Shown here: one piece after another, positions 42,363-51,869 of the stretch
How positions within the stretch are numbered: position 1 is the stretch's first letter
How the letters are laid out: each line of letters starts with the position of its first letter
Assembly (NCBI RefSeq): GCF_049341065.1
Contig: NZ_JBMPIX010000001.1
Location: 434,001 to 498,000, forward strand
From: Pacificoceanicola sp049341065
GTDB lineage: Bacteria; Pseudomonadota; Alphaproteobacteria; Rhodobacterales; Rhodobacteraceae
Reading direction: 5' to 3'
DNA length: 64,000 nt
Made by a program: the position numbers and the translations under genes
Notes under the pieces: generated by a model
The model's input: the letters and a program-made list of their open reading frames with translations, nothing else
The model's database searches: none
What the model was told of the DNA's origin: nothing

Positions 42363-43360
42363 ATCAGCCTCCCCATGGCGCAGGCGGTGTCTGCCATGCG
42401 ATTGGAAAAACCCCATTCGTTGTCATACCAGGACAGGATGCGCACCATGCGGCCCGCCATCACCTTGGTCTGATCCATGTGGAAGATCGACGAATGAGAG
42501 TCGTGGTTGAAGTCCATGGAAACATTCGGTTTATCGGTGTATCCCAGCACGCCCCGCAACGGCCCGTCAGCGGCGGCGCGGATCGCTTCGTTGACCTCTT
42601 CGACGGTGGTGTCGCGGCTGGCCTCGAACACCAGATCCACCACCGAGACATTGGGCGTCGGCACGCGGATCGCCACGCCGTCAAGCTTGCCGTTGAGCTC
42701 CGGCAGCACCAGTCCAACAGCCTTGGCGGCCCCGGTGCTGGTCGGGATCATGCTCATCGCGGCGGCGCGCGCGCGGTACAGATCGGGGTGCATGGTGTCC
42801 AGTGTCGGCTGATCGCCGGTATAGCTGTGGATCGTGGTCATGAAGCCCTTGTCGATGCCGATGGCGTCGTTCAGCGCCTTGGCGACGGGGGACAGGCAGT
42901 TCGTCGTACAGGACGCATTTGAGACGACGACATCCGAAGGCTTGAGATCGCTGTGGTTCACGCCGAAGACCACCGTCTTGTCGGCTCCGGCAGCGGGGGC
43001 GCTGACCAGCACCCGCTTCGATCCGTTCTCAAGGTGCAGGGCGGCCTTGTCTCGTGCGGTGAAAATGCCGGTGCATTCCAGCGCCACGTCCACGCCCTTC
43101 CACGGCAGATTGGCCGGGTCACGCTCGGCCGTGACCTCGATCGGACCATAGCCGATATCGATGGCATTGCCCTTGACCGTGACCTCATGGGGGAAACGCC
43201 CGTGCACGCTGTCGAATTGCAGCAGATGTGCGTTGGTTTCCACCGGGCCAAGATCGTTGATCGCCACGACCTCGATGTCGTTCCGGCCCGATTCCGCGAT
43301 GGCGCGCAGCACGTTGCGCCCGATGCGCCCAAACCCGTTGATGGCAACCCTTGTGGTCAT
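42359..43360 (-). CDS. cbbG: Glyceraldehyde-3-phosphate dehydrogenase
   Basis: This 333-residue type I GAPDH reduces 1,3-bisphosphoglycerate. It shows the Rossmann motif NGFGRIGRN (residues 8-16), the catalytic SNASCTTNCL (Cys151), the HSYTGDQ segment and the C-terminal SWYDNEWGFSNRM. The gene overlaps both tkt and pgk by four bases, so all three are translationally coupled. Confidence 0.97.
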   Translation of the reverse strand: MTTRVAINGFGRIGRNVLRAIAESGRNDIEVVAINDLGPVETNAHLLQFDSVHGRFPHEVTVKGNAIDIGYGPIEVTAERDPANLPWKGVDVALECTGIFTARDKAALHLENGSKRVLVSAPAAGADKTVVFGVNHSDLKPSDVVVSNASCTTNCLSPVAKALNDAIGIDKGFMTTIHSYTGDQPTLDTMHPDLYRARAAAMSMIPTSTGAAKAVGLVLPELNGKLDGVAIRVPTPNVSVVDLVFEASRDTTVEEVNEAIRAAADGPLRGVLGYTDKPNVSMDFNHDSHSSIFHMDQTKVMAGRMVRILSWYDNEWGFSNRMADTACAMGRLI

Positions 43361-45357
43361 GCGTTTCCCCTTTCGATCATGGATTTCGTCGCTGCAACAA
43401 TAGCTTGGACGGTGATATTGAAGTGTTCGTAAAGTTGGTCGGCGGGGGCCGAAGCGCCGAAACTTGTCATCCCGACAAAGGCGTCATCGCGGTCGAGCAA
43501 GCACTCCCATCCCTGCCGGATGGCTGCCTCGACCCCGACCCGTGGCGCGGTGCCGCGAACGCAGGCCTGATAGTCGGCGCTTTGCTGGGCAAAGAGCTCA
43601 AAGCTTGGGGCCGAAACGACGGCGGCGCGGATGCCCTTTGCACCAAGGGCTTCTGAGGCTTTGATTGCCAGCTGCATCTCTGATCCGCTGGCGATCAGGG
43701 TCACATCCCGCCCACCTGCCGCCTCTTTCAGGACATAAGCTCCGCGCGCTACCATATTGGTATCACTATGATTTGTGCGAATGGTTGGCAGACCCTGACG
43801 GGACAGGCACAGCACCGTTGGCGTGGTTTGCGAGGTTGCCGCGATCTCCCATGCTTCGGCGGTTTCGACCGCATCGGCCGGGCGCATGACCGTCAGATTT
43901 GGCATGGCGCGCAGGCTGGCGATGGTCTCGACCGGCTGGTGTGTCGGGCCGTCTTCGCCCAGTCCGATGCTGTCATGGGTCATCACATAGGTCACCGGCA
44001 CGCCCATCAGTGCGGACAGGCGGATCGAGGGGCGGCAATAGTCGGCAAAGGCCAGAAACGTGCCGCCGTAGGGACGCAAGCCGCCGTGCAGAGCGATGCC
44101 GTTCATCGCCGCAGCCATGCCATGTTCGCGGATGCCGTAGTGGATGTAGCTGCCGCTGTAATCCGCCTTGGAAACTGGCAATTGCCCCTTGGTCTGGGTC
44201 AGGTTTGAACCGGTCAGATCCGCCGATCCGCCAACCATCATGGGCAGCGTGGCAGTGACCACCTCCAGCGCCATTTCGCTGGCCTTCCGGGTCGCGACCT
44301 TGGGTTGGTCGGCGCTAAGCCGCTGTTTGTAAGACGTGATCGCCTTATGAAGGGCCTTGGCATCGGGCGCAGCAAAAGCGGTATCAAAGGCACGCGCCTT
44401 TGCGTTGTTGGCCTTGCGAGCATCCCATGCCGCGCGCGCCTTGGCGCCGCGCTGCGACACGCTTTGCCATAGGCGGTAGACCTCTTCGGGCACCTCGAAA
44501 GCCGGATAAGACCAGCCAAGCGCCTCGCGGGTTGCGGCAATTTCCGCGTCGCCCAAGGGGGCGCCATGCACTTTGTGTGACCCGGCCATATTGGGCGCGC
44601 CTTTGCCAATCACCGTGCGGCAGGCGATCATCGAGGGGCGTGCGTCGGCGTGTGCGGCGTCAATGGCGCGGGCAATACTTTCGTTGTTGTGGCCATCGAT
44701 GGATTGCACATGCCAACCTGCGGCCTCAAAGCGTTTGGCCTGATCGGTCGAGGTCGAAAGATCCGTCGCTCCGTCAATCGTAATTCTATTGTCGTCCCAG
44801 AAGACCACCAGCTGGCCAAGGCCAAGGTGTCCAGCCATATCAATGGCTTCGTGGCTGATCCCCTCCATCAGGCAGCCGTCACCGGCCAGTACATAGGTGT
44901 AGTGATCTTGCAGATCGTCGCCAAAGCGCGCGTTCAGCATCCGCTCGGCCAAGGCCATACCGACGGCGGTGGCGATGCCCTGTCCCAAGGGGCCTGTCGT
45001 CGTCTCGATCCCCTTGGCATGGCCGTATTCCGGATGGCCTGCGGTGCGGGCCCCCAACTGGCGAAATGCGCGCAACTGGTCGATCCCCATGTCCTCATAG
45101 CCCAGCAGGTGGTGGATCGCGTAGACCAGCATCGAGCCATGGCCCGCGCTCATCACAAAGCGGTCGCGGTCGGGCCAATCAGGCGATGAAGGGTCCAGGG
45201 TGATAAAACGGTTGAACAAGACGGTCGCCACATCGGCCAGTCCCATCGGCGCGCCGGGATGGCCCGAATTCGCCGCCTGGACCGCGTCCATTGTCAATGC
45301 TCGGATGGCGTTGGCCATCAGGGTTTCATGAGCTGTAACAGAGGTTTGGATGTTCAT
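43357..45357 (-). CDS. cbbT: Transketolase
   Basis: This thiamine-diphosphate enzyme shuffles two-carbon units in RuBP regeneration. The 666 residues contain ANSGHPGAPMGLAD near the N terminus, the ThDP motif GDGCLMEG...WDDN, and GLGEDGPTHQPVE in the pyrimidine domain. The ATG at 45357 (MNIQTSVTAHE) is chosen because GGAG sits eight bases before it. An upstream in-frame start at 45396 would overlap the preceding gene. Confidence 0.97.
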   Translation of the reverse strand: MNIQTSVTAHETLMANAIRALTMDAVQAANSGHPGAPMGLADVATVLFNRFITLDPSSPDWPDRDRFVMSAGHGSMLVYAIHHLLGYEDMGIDQLRAFRQLGARTAGHPEYGHAKGIETTTGPLGQGIATAVGMALAERMLNARFGDDLQDHYTYVLAGDGCLMEGISHEAIDMAGHLGLGQLVVFWDDNRITIDGATDLSTSTDQAKRFEAAGWHVQSIDGHNNESIARAIDAAHADARPSMIACRTVIGKGAPNMAGSHKVHGAPLGDAEIAATREALGWSYPAFEVPEEVYRLWQSVSQRGAKARAAWDARKANNAKARAFDTAFAAPDAKALHKAITSYKQRLSADQPKVATRKASEMALEVVTATLPMMVGGSADLTGSNLTQTKGQLPVSKADYSGSYIHYGIREHGMAAAMNGIALHGGLRPYGGTFLAFADYCRPSIRLSALMGVPVTYVMTHDSIGLGEDGPTHQPVETIASLRAMPNLTVMRPADAVETAEAWEIAATSQTTPTVLCLSRQGLPTIRTNHSDTNMVARGAYVLKEAAGGRDVTLIASGSEMQLAIKASEALGAKGIRAAVVSAPSFELFAQQSADYQACVRGTAPRVGVEAAIRQGWECLLDRDDAFVGMTSFGASAPADQLYEHFNITVQAIVAATKSMIERGNA

Positions 45358-45370
45358 CTTCAGGGTCTCC

Positions 45371-46243
45371 TCAGGCGCGCTTGGATTCGTGGACAAGCCG
45401 GCAGACCATCGGCGTAAAGATCAGCTGCATCGCCAGATCCATCTTGCCGCCAGGGATCACGATGGAATTGGCGCGGGTCATCCAGCTGCCTTCGATCATT
45501 GAGGTCAGATATGGGAAATCGATCCCGCGCGGGCTTTTGAACCGGATCACGACAAGGCTTTCGTCCGGCGTTGGAATCCAGCGGGCGATGAAGGGATTCG
45601 AGGTGTCGACAACCGGTACGCGCTGGAAATTGATGTCGGTTTCCGAAAACTGCGGGCAGATGCAGTGCACATAGGCATGCATGCGGCGCAGGATTGTGTC
45701 GGTGACCGCCTCGGTGGTGTAGCCGCGCTTGTCGCTGTCACGGTGGATCTTTTGAATCCATTCGAGGTTGATCACCGGCACGACGCCGATCTTCAGGTCG
45801 GCCTGAGCGGCCAGATTCACCTCGTCGCTGACGACGGCGCCGTGCAGCCCTTCGTAGAACAACAGGTCGCTGCCGTCTTCAAAGGGGGCCCAATCGGTAA
45901 AGGTTCCGGGGGCGGCGCCATAGCGGGCGGCTTCGTCGTCATCGTGGATATAGTGGCGGGTCTCGCCTTTGCCGGTTTCGCCATAGGTCCGAAAGACGTC
46001 TTCGAGCTTGGCAAGTTCGTTGGCGTCATAACTGAAATGGCTGAAGGTCTCGTCGCCTGCGGCCTTGCGGGCGTCCAGTTCGGCCTTCATCGCTGCGCGG
46101 TCAAAGCGGTGAAAGGCGTCCCCTTCGATAGAGACCGTGCTGATCCCTTCGCGCCGAAAGATCTGGTCGAAGGTGGATTTGACGGTGGTGGTGCCGGCAC
46201 CAGAGGAGCCGGTCACCGAGATGATCGGATGTTTCTTGGACAT
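45371..46243 (-). CDS. cbbP: Phosphoribulokinase
   Basis: Phosphoribulokinase makes ribulose 1,5-bisphosphate from ribulose 5-phosphate and ATP, a step unique to the Calvin cycle. The 290-residue bacterial class I enzyme has the P-loop GSSGAGTTTV (residues 12-21), EGDAFHRFDR, FYEGLHGAVVSDEVNLA and the KIGVVPVINLEWIQKIHRD region. It lies 17 bases after cbbF. Confidence 0.97.
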   Translation of the reverse strand: MSKKHPIISVTGSSGAGTTTVKSTFDQIFRREGISTVSIEGDAFHRFDRAAMKAELDARKAAGDETFSHFSYDANELAKLEDVFRTYGETGKGETRHYIHDDDEAARYGAAPGTFTDWAPFEDGSDLLFYEGLHGAVVSDEVNLAAQADLKIGVVPVINLEWIQKIHRDSDKRGYTTEAVTDTILRRMHAYVHCICPQFSETDINFQRVPVVDTSNPFIARWIPTPDESLVVIRFKSPRGIDFPYLTSMIEGSWMTRANSIVIPGGKMDLAMQLIFTPMVCRLVHESKRA

Positions 46244-46260
46244 GGGGGACTGCTTTCAGG

Positions 46261-47259
46261 TCAGGCGCGGAACAGGCCGCGTTGGGCAAAAAGGGCCGAG
46301 ACTTCGTGTTGGGGCAGGTCGTGATAGCTGGCCACGCGGGCGACCTTGTCCGAGGTTCCAAAGACAAAGGGCGTGCGGGCGTGCAGGCTGTCTGGCACCC
46401 GGTCAAGGATGGGCGATGTGCCGGTGGTGGCGTTGCCGCCCGCCTGTTCGACCAGTAGCGCGATCGGGGCGCATTCATAGATCAGACGCAGGCGGCCCTG
46501 TTCGTACCCGGGGCGAGCGTCGGCCGGGTACAAGAAGATACCGCCGCGCGTCATGATCCGGTGGGTTTCGGCCACCAGCGAGGCCACCCAGCGCATATTG
46601 AAATTCCGCGCCCGAGGGCCGTCTTCGCCGGCAAGGCAGTCGTCGATATAGGCGCGGACTGGCGGTGCCCAGTGCCGATAGTTCGAGGCATTGATGGCAA
46701 ATTCGGTCGACGCGGGTGGAATCGACGGGGCAGTTACTGCCTCGACAAAAGTATTTGTTGCACGATCAAGGATGAACTGCCGGACGCCTTCACCAAAGGT
46801 GACCACCAGCGCGCTTTGCGGACCGTAGATGAAATAGCCCGAGGCGATCAGGTGACGTCCTTCGCGCAGGAATGTCCCGCTGGCATCCGCGGTCGCAGGC
46901 TGAATGCCGAAAATCGTGCCGATGGAGACGTTCACATCAATGTTGGATGAGCCGTCAAGCGGGTCGATGGCGATGGCCAATGTGCCATCCGTATCAATCT
47001 GAACCACATCTTCCTGCTCCTCCGAGGCGTACCAGCGGATGCCAGTGCCGCGCAAAGCTGTGGCAAAGGCGTCGTCGGCCATGACATCCAGTGCTTTCTG
47101 GTCGTCGCCATCGGTGTTGTTACCGACGCTGGCACCAAGGGCGCCGCCCAAAGGCCCACGCGCGATCAGGTTCGACAGATCGGCAGCGACGCGGCAGAGC
47201 GCCTCCATCACGGGGCGCAGATCCTGCGGGATCGCGGTATTGGCGTTAAGTGACTGCAT
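46261..47259 (-). CDS. cbbF: Fructose-1,6-bisphosphatase, class I
   Basis: This enzyme hydrolyses fructose (and often sedoheptulose) bisphosphate and is the first gene of the cbb operon. The 332 residues carry the metal site AIDPLDGSSNIDVNVSIG, YASEEQED and the GGIFLYPAD segment. The ATG at 47259 follows GGGAGG at a ten-base spacing. An earlier ATG at 47277 overlaps that site. Confidence 0.95.
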   Translation of the reverse strand: MQSLNANTAIPQDLRPVMEALCRVAADLSNLIARGPLGGALGASVGNNTDGDDQKALDVMADDAFATALRGTGIRWYASEEQEDVVQIDTDGTLAIAIDPLDGSSNIDVNVSIGTIFGIQPATADASGTFLREGRHLIASGYFIYGPQSALVVTFGEGVRQFILDRATNTFVEAVTAPSIPPASTEFAINASNYRHWAPPVRAYIDDCLAGEDGPRARNFNMRWVASLVAETHRIMTRGGIFLYPADARPGYEQGRLRLIYECAPIALLVEQAGGNATTGTSPILDRVPDSLHARTPFVFGTSDKVARVASYHDLPQHEVSALFAQRGLFRA

Positions 47260-47277
47260 GTGGTCGGGGCCTCCCAT

Positions 47278-47360
47278 CCTCGTCCGGTGCAGTCATTGAG
47301 TTCCACGGGTTGCGGTGATAAGAAAATTTAAAAATTCTGATAGATGTGTAAGGAAAAGTT
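47278..47360. promoter_or_regulatory. Divergent cbbR/cbbF promoter region
   Basis: This is an A/T-rich strip with a near-palindrome AGAAAATTTAAAAATTCT around 47326-47343. TGATAA and TGATAG flank it, in keeping with LysR-type (T-N11-A) sites bound by CbbR. Exact boxes cannot be assigned by eye. Confidence 0.45.
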
Positions 47361-48287
47361 TTGTCACGCTACGATCACATCACCTTCAAGCAATTGCGCG
47401 CCCTTGCTGCCGTCATTCAGGAAGGCAGTATTACGCAGGCTGCCGAAGGCCTTGGGCTGACCGGCCCGGCTGTGCATAGCCAATTGAAATCATTGGAGGA
47501 TGCCGTTGGCAGCCCGCTGCTGGTGCGCGAGGCGAAAAAGCGGATGATCCCGACGCCTCAGGGCGAAGCGCTGCTTCAGGCCCATGCGGAGGCACGTGCG
47601 GCGCTCGGTCGCGCCTGTCACACCATCGAGGCACTGGATCGCGGGCAAATCGGGCGCGTCGTCTTGGGTGTCGTGAGCACCGGCAAGTATTTCGCGCCTC
47701 GAATCGTGGCTCGGTTGCGGGCCGCCATGCCCGAAGTCGACATCCGTCTGAAGGTGGGCAACCGCAGTGAGATCCTGCAGGCGTTGAGCGAGCATCGGCT
47801 GGATCTGTGCATCATGGGGCGGCCGCCGCGCGACCCGTTGATGGCCTCTCGGGTGCTGGCGCCGCATCCGCACATCCTGATTGCTGCCGCAGATCATCCC
47901 TTGGTCGGGCAGGGACCGGTCAGCATCAACCGTCTCTTGGACGAAGTCTTTGTCATGCGCGAACCGGGATCGGGGACACGCATTCTGGCGACCCGCTATC
48001 TGGACGAAGTCGGGCAGGGGCGCGAGGTGCAGGTGATCGAAATGGACAGCAACGAGACCATCAAACAATCCGTGATGAACGGGCTTGGCGTTGCGCTGAT
48101 CTCGGCCCATACGGTGGCCGACGAGCTGGCGACCGGGCGGTTGGTGGCGCTGGATTGCCCCGGACTGCCGATCTGGCGGCAATGGTTCCTTCTTACCCCA
48201 TCTTATACGTCTTTGCCTGCTACCAAACGGGTTCGGGATTGGATCGCCGAGCATGGCAAAGACGCCCTGCCGGCCCTCGACTTTTAA
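47361..48287 (+). CDS. cbbR: LysR-type regulator CbbR
   Basis: CbbR activates cbb genes in response to metabolites such as RuBP. The 308 residues have the LysR helix-turn-helix (FKQLRALAAVIQEGSITQAA at residues 9-28) and an effector domain that includes LKVGNRSEILQALSEHRLDL. The start is TTG at 47361, preceded by AAGGA. Divergence from cbbF is the classical arrangement and supports the assignment over other LysR proteins. Confidence 0.92.
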   Translation: MSRYDHITFKQLRALAAVIQEGSITQAAEGLGLTGPAVHSQLKSLEDAVGSPLLVREAKKRMIPTPQGEALLQAHAEARAALGRACHTIEALDRGQIGRVVLGVVSTGKYFAPRIVARLRAAMPEVDIRLKVGNRSEILQALSEHRLDLCIMGRPPRDPLMASRVLAPHPHILIAAADHPLVGQGPVSINRLLDEVFVMREPGSGTRILATRYLDEVGQGREVQVIEMDSNETIKQSVMNGLGVALISAHTVADELATGRLVALDCPGLPIWRQWFLLTPSYTSLPATKRVRDWIAEHGKDALPALDF

Positions 48288-48438
48288 AAGCGTTTCGACC
48301 GGACCGGGGTTCGGGGAAAGCTTTCAAATTGGTTCAAACTGTTGGTTTTCAACCTATCGCTTCAACGGGCTTTCGCAGGTATCGTAGCGCGATTGTGAGA
48401 GCGGGCATGAAAGCTCGCCGTCGTTATGAGGTGAGCAG

Positions 48439-49398
48439 ATGAAACTGGGATTCGTATCCGACAGTCTTGGAGCGCTAAGCTTTGACGACATGCTGGACCA
48501 TGCGGCACGTCTTGGAGTTTCGGGTGTCGAGATGAACACGGGCGGCTGGTCGACAGCGCCCCATCTTGATTTGTCCGAGTTGAACAACAGTTCCAGGGCG
48601 CGCAAACGCTTTCGCCAGGCCTTTGCGGACCGCGATCTTGAGATTGTCAGCCTGAACGCGAACGGCAATCCCTTGCATCCGGTGGACCGGGGACAGGCAG
48701 ATTGCCTTGTCGATACCATCCGCCTTGCCGGAGAACTTGGGGTCAAGACGGTTTGCACCATGTCGGGGCTGCCCGCTGGCAACCCGAATGACACCATGCC
48801 GAACTGGGTCGTCTCGTCCTGGCCGCCCGAGACGCAGGACATTCTGCGCTATCAGTGGGAAGAGGTCTTGTTTCCCTTCTGGACCGGCATTGTTGCGCTG
48901 GCGCGCGACGCCGGTGTCGAACGGATCGCGCTGGAGCTGCATGGTAACCAATGCGTCTATAACGTGCCCTCGCTGATGCAATTGCGTGATGAAGTAGGCC
49001 CCGTGGTGGGCGCCAATCTGGACCCGAGCCACCTGTTCTGGATGGGGGCCGATCCGCTTGTCGCGGCCGAAGCGCTGGGGGAGGCGATTTACCATGTGCA
49101 TGCCAAGGACACGATGCTGAACGCTCCGGCGCAGGCGGTGACGTCGTTGCTTGAGACTGGCTCGCTCGTGGATATTCCATCGCGGTCCTGGTCTTATGTC
49201 ACCTTGGGTTATGGCCACGGCGACGAATGGTGGCGCCAGTTTTGCTATCGCTTGAAGATGGCGGGATATGATGGCTGGCTGAGCATCGAGCAAGAAGACA
49301 TGCTGCTCAACACGCTCGAAGGGCTGGAAAGGTCAGTGGATTTGCTCAAGCGCGCGATGCCTCTTGCCGCGCCGGATTTCCAAACGCAGGCGGTCTAA
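48439..49398 (+). CDS. Sugar phosphate isomerase/epimerase-like TIM barrel
   Basis: This 319-residue protein of the xylose-isomerase-like AP endonuclease 2 fold has VSGVEMNTGG near residue 27, the metal-site ALELHGNQ near residue 165, GANLDPSHLFWMG near residue 190 and VHAKDTMLN near residue 214. These barrels are often sugar or inositol isomerases, or dehydratases. The substrate is unknown. GAGGTGA precedes the ATG. It is convergent with the TRAP operon and follows cbbR by 151 bases that contain an 11-codon mini-ORF. Confidence 0.85.
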   Translation: MKLGFVSDSLGALSFDDMLDHAARLGVSGVEMNTGGWSTAPHLDLSELNNSSRARKRFRQAFADRDLEIVSLNANGNPLHPVDRGQADCLVDTIRLAGELGVKTVCTMSGLPAGNPNDTMPNWVVSSWPPETQDILRYQWEEVLFPFWTGIVALARDAGVERIALELHGNQCVYNVPSLMQLRDEVGPVVGANLDPSHLFWMGADPLVAAEALGEAIYHVHAKDTMLNAPAQAVTSLLETGSLVDIPSRSWSYVTLGYGHGDEWWRQFCYRLKMAGYDGWLSIEQEDMLLNTLEGLERSVDLLKRAMPLAAPDFQTQAV

Positions 49399-49437
49399 GA
49401 CAGTTTTACGCCGAGCAAGAACACCTTTCCTGCGGCT

Positions 49438-51777
49438 TCACGGCGCCGCGTTGGGAGCGGGAGCCTTGCGCCCCTGCCAATGCCAGCCGATCAGCACCAG
49501 TGCCGCCGCGATGGCAGGCCCGAAGACGAAGATCAGTTTGTGCAGCACCAGCAATGCCAGCGCCAGACGCAGCAGGCTTTCAAATCCGCCGATCCGGCGC
49601 GCTTCGAACCGGGCAAGAACGGTGGCCAGAAGATACAGCGACATCCCGACCCGCGCGCAGACGAACATCAGGTGCAACGGATGCACGGTGCCATCAAGGC
49701 CGCTCAGGTAGCGCCCGGCCCCGGACACCGGGTTCAACTGGGCCGCTTCGATCAGCAAAAGCTCGGGGTAGAAGGCAAAGATGAAGGGGATCACAAAGAT
49801 CACCACGCCCGCCTTGACCGCCGCAAACCCGGTGCGCAAGGGATCAGCCTTGGTGATGGATGAGGCCGCAAAGGCGGCCACCGCGACAGGTGGCGTGATG
49901 GCCGAGGCGACAGCAAAGTAGAAGATGAACATATTGGCGGTAAAGCTGGCGATCCCAAGCCCCACCAGCATCGGCCCCATCAGCAGCGCGACGTTGATGT
50001 AGGCGGGCACTGTGGGCATCCCCATGCCCAGAAGGATCGCCATGACCATGGTCGCCAGAAGGGCGAGGAACAAGAAGAACCCGCTTTCGGCAATGATCCC
50101 GCCCGAGGTGCGCAGCCAGCCAAGGATATCCACCGCGACATAGTTCGACAGGCCCGTCAGGTTCAGGCAGAAGTCGATGACCGAAACCGCAAGGAACATC
50201 AGGTAGAGGCGACTGACCAGCACACCCGCATCGGCCAGGGCAAAGACGATCTTGCCCGGGTTCTGGCGGATTTCGCGGTCCAGAAAGAACAGGACCAGCA
50301 GCAGCGCCGCCGCCCACCAGCCCGCCGATCCTGCATCGCCTGCCGAATTCTGGAACAGCTCCATCAGCCAAGGCAGGTTCTCGGCGCGGCAGCCGTTTTC
50401 GGTGATGATCTGGGTGATCCCCCAAAGGCCCGCCAGCGGACCGCAACCAACCGCCTCTTTCGGGGTCAGCAGGAACAGCAGGATCAGCGCAATGGGCGCG
50501 AAGATCATGATCAGGTGGATCTTGTCCTCGCGGGTCAGGCGCATGTCTTCGGTGGCCTCTCCGACTGCCTCAAGCCCTTGTTTGCGGGCCTGAAAGATGA
50601 CCGTCAGGAACAGGCAGCCGAAATAGGCGACGGCAGGCAGGATGGCGGCAATAATCACCTCGCGGTAGGGCACGACGGTCATCGCGGCCAGCACAAAGGC
50701 TGCGACGCCCATGACCGGCGGCATGATCTGCCCCCCGGAGGAGGCCGCAGCCTCGATCCCGCCGGCGAAGGTCTTGGAAAAGCCGCGCCGCAGCATCATC
50801 GGGATGGTCAGCACGCCGGTGGACAGCACATTGACCACCGGCCCGCCGGAAATCGTGCCAAACAGGGCCGAGCTGACAATCGCCGCGTGGGCAGGTCCGC
50901 CGCGCATGCGCCGCGTCCACAGGAAGGCCAGTTTGATCAAGGACCGCCCGCCTGCAGAGACGCCAAACAGCGAGCCAAGCACGATATAGGGAAAGACCGT
51001 GTTCATCAGGATGCCCATGAACCGGCCCAACAGCCCTTGGGCATTGTTCACAAGGATGTCGCGCATGTTCGGGCGCCCATCCAGCAGCATGCGCGGCTCA
51101 CCGCCCAGTTTGGTGACGAGGTATTTGTTCATGTCCTCAGCGCCGAGGTAGTACCAGACCAGTACGGTCAACAGCGTGTAGGCCGCAATGGCGATGGCCA
51201 CTCCGACCAGAGGAAACCCCCAGATCCGCACGTTGTAGCCAAGGAAAACCGCGATAGCGACGGCGACCAGCGGAAAAATCCACAGACCTAGCGTGCTGAT
51301 GCAGGATGGGTCATCGACAGTGGTCGGCTCTGGCAGGCCCATCAGTTCGGCGAATTCGATTTCGTCTTTCAGAGCCTGGACGATCAGCTCGGCGCGCGCA
51401 CCGGTGAACTGGTCGATCAGGCAGACACTGTCGATCTCGATCAGATAGCCGGCGGCGACCGCAAAAGCCATTGTGACAAGCGCGACATCCATCAAAAGCC
51501 CCATGCGGAACAGCCCCGTGCCGCGGTCATTGAAATCGCGGGCAAAGCTGTGCTGCATCGCGACGGTGGTCATCATCAGCACAAAGGACAGCGGGAAGAG
51601 GTATTCATAGCTGAACCGCCGGATCACCACGCCTTCGCCAAAGGTATCCGAGACCCAGGTGTCAAGGCCGGGCAAGGTGGGCAGGGTGTTCAGCATTCCG
51701 ATCACCACAAGGATCAGGCCCAGAACAAGGGCCAGACGCTGGTAAAGATCGCGCTGTACGGGGATGTCGTTTGTCAT
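49438..51777 (-). CDS. TRAP transporter fused permease (TAXI type)
   Basis: This 779-residue inner-membrane protein fuses the small (DctQ-like) and large (DctM-like) TRAP subunits, as usual for TAXI systems. Many hydrophobic segments are visible. The large-subunit core has the segments GTISGGPVVNVLSTG and AASSGGQIMPPVMG around residues 305-350 and GMGMPTVPAYINVALLMGP near residue 590. It works with the binding protein encoded immediately upstream. Confidence 0.93.
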   Translation of the reverse strand: MTNDIPVQRDLYQRLALVLGLILVVIGMLNTLPTLPGLDTWVSDTFGEGVVIRRFSYEYLFPLSFVLMMTTVAMQHSFARDFNDRGTGLFRMGLLMDVALVTMAFAVAAGYLIEIDSVCLIDQFTGARAELIVQALKDEIEFAELMGLPEPTTVDDPSCISTLGLWIFPLVAVAIAVFLGYNVRIWGFPLVGVAIAIAAYTLLTVLVWYYLGAEDMNKYLVTKLGGEPRMLLDGRPNMRDILVNNAQGLLGRFMGILMNTVFPYIVLGSLFGVSAGGRSLIKLAFLWTRRMRGGPAHAAIVSSALFGTISGGPVVNVLSTGVLTIPMMLRRGFSKTFAGGIEAAASSGGQIMPPVMGVAAFVLAAMTVVPYREVIIAAILPAVAYFGCLFLTVIFQARKQGLEAVGEATEDMRLTREDKIHLIMIFAPIALILLFLLTPKEAVGCGPLAGLWGITQIITENGCRAENLPWLMELFQNSAGDAGSAGWWAAALLLVLFFLDREIRQNPGKIVFALADAGVLVSRLYLMFLAVSVIDFCLNLTGLSNYVAVDILGWLRTSGGIIAESGFFLFLALLATMVMAILLGMGMPTVPAYINVALLMGPMLVGLGIASFTANMFIFYFAVASAITPPVAVAAFAASSITKADPLRTGFAAVKAGVVIFVIPFIFAFYPELLLIEAAQLNPVSGAGRYLSGLDGTVHPLHLMFVCARVGMSLYLLATVLARFEARRIGGFESLLRLALALLVLHKLIFVFGPAIAAALVLIGWHWQGRKAPAPNAAP

Positions 51778-51869
51778 GAAGCCCTCTTCTGACCCTTGGT
51801 CAGTTTGTCAGATGTCGGATTTCGGGAAGCAGCGGGGGCCATAGCCGTAGCTCGGGCCCCCGCTGGCCG

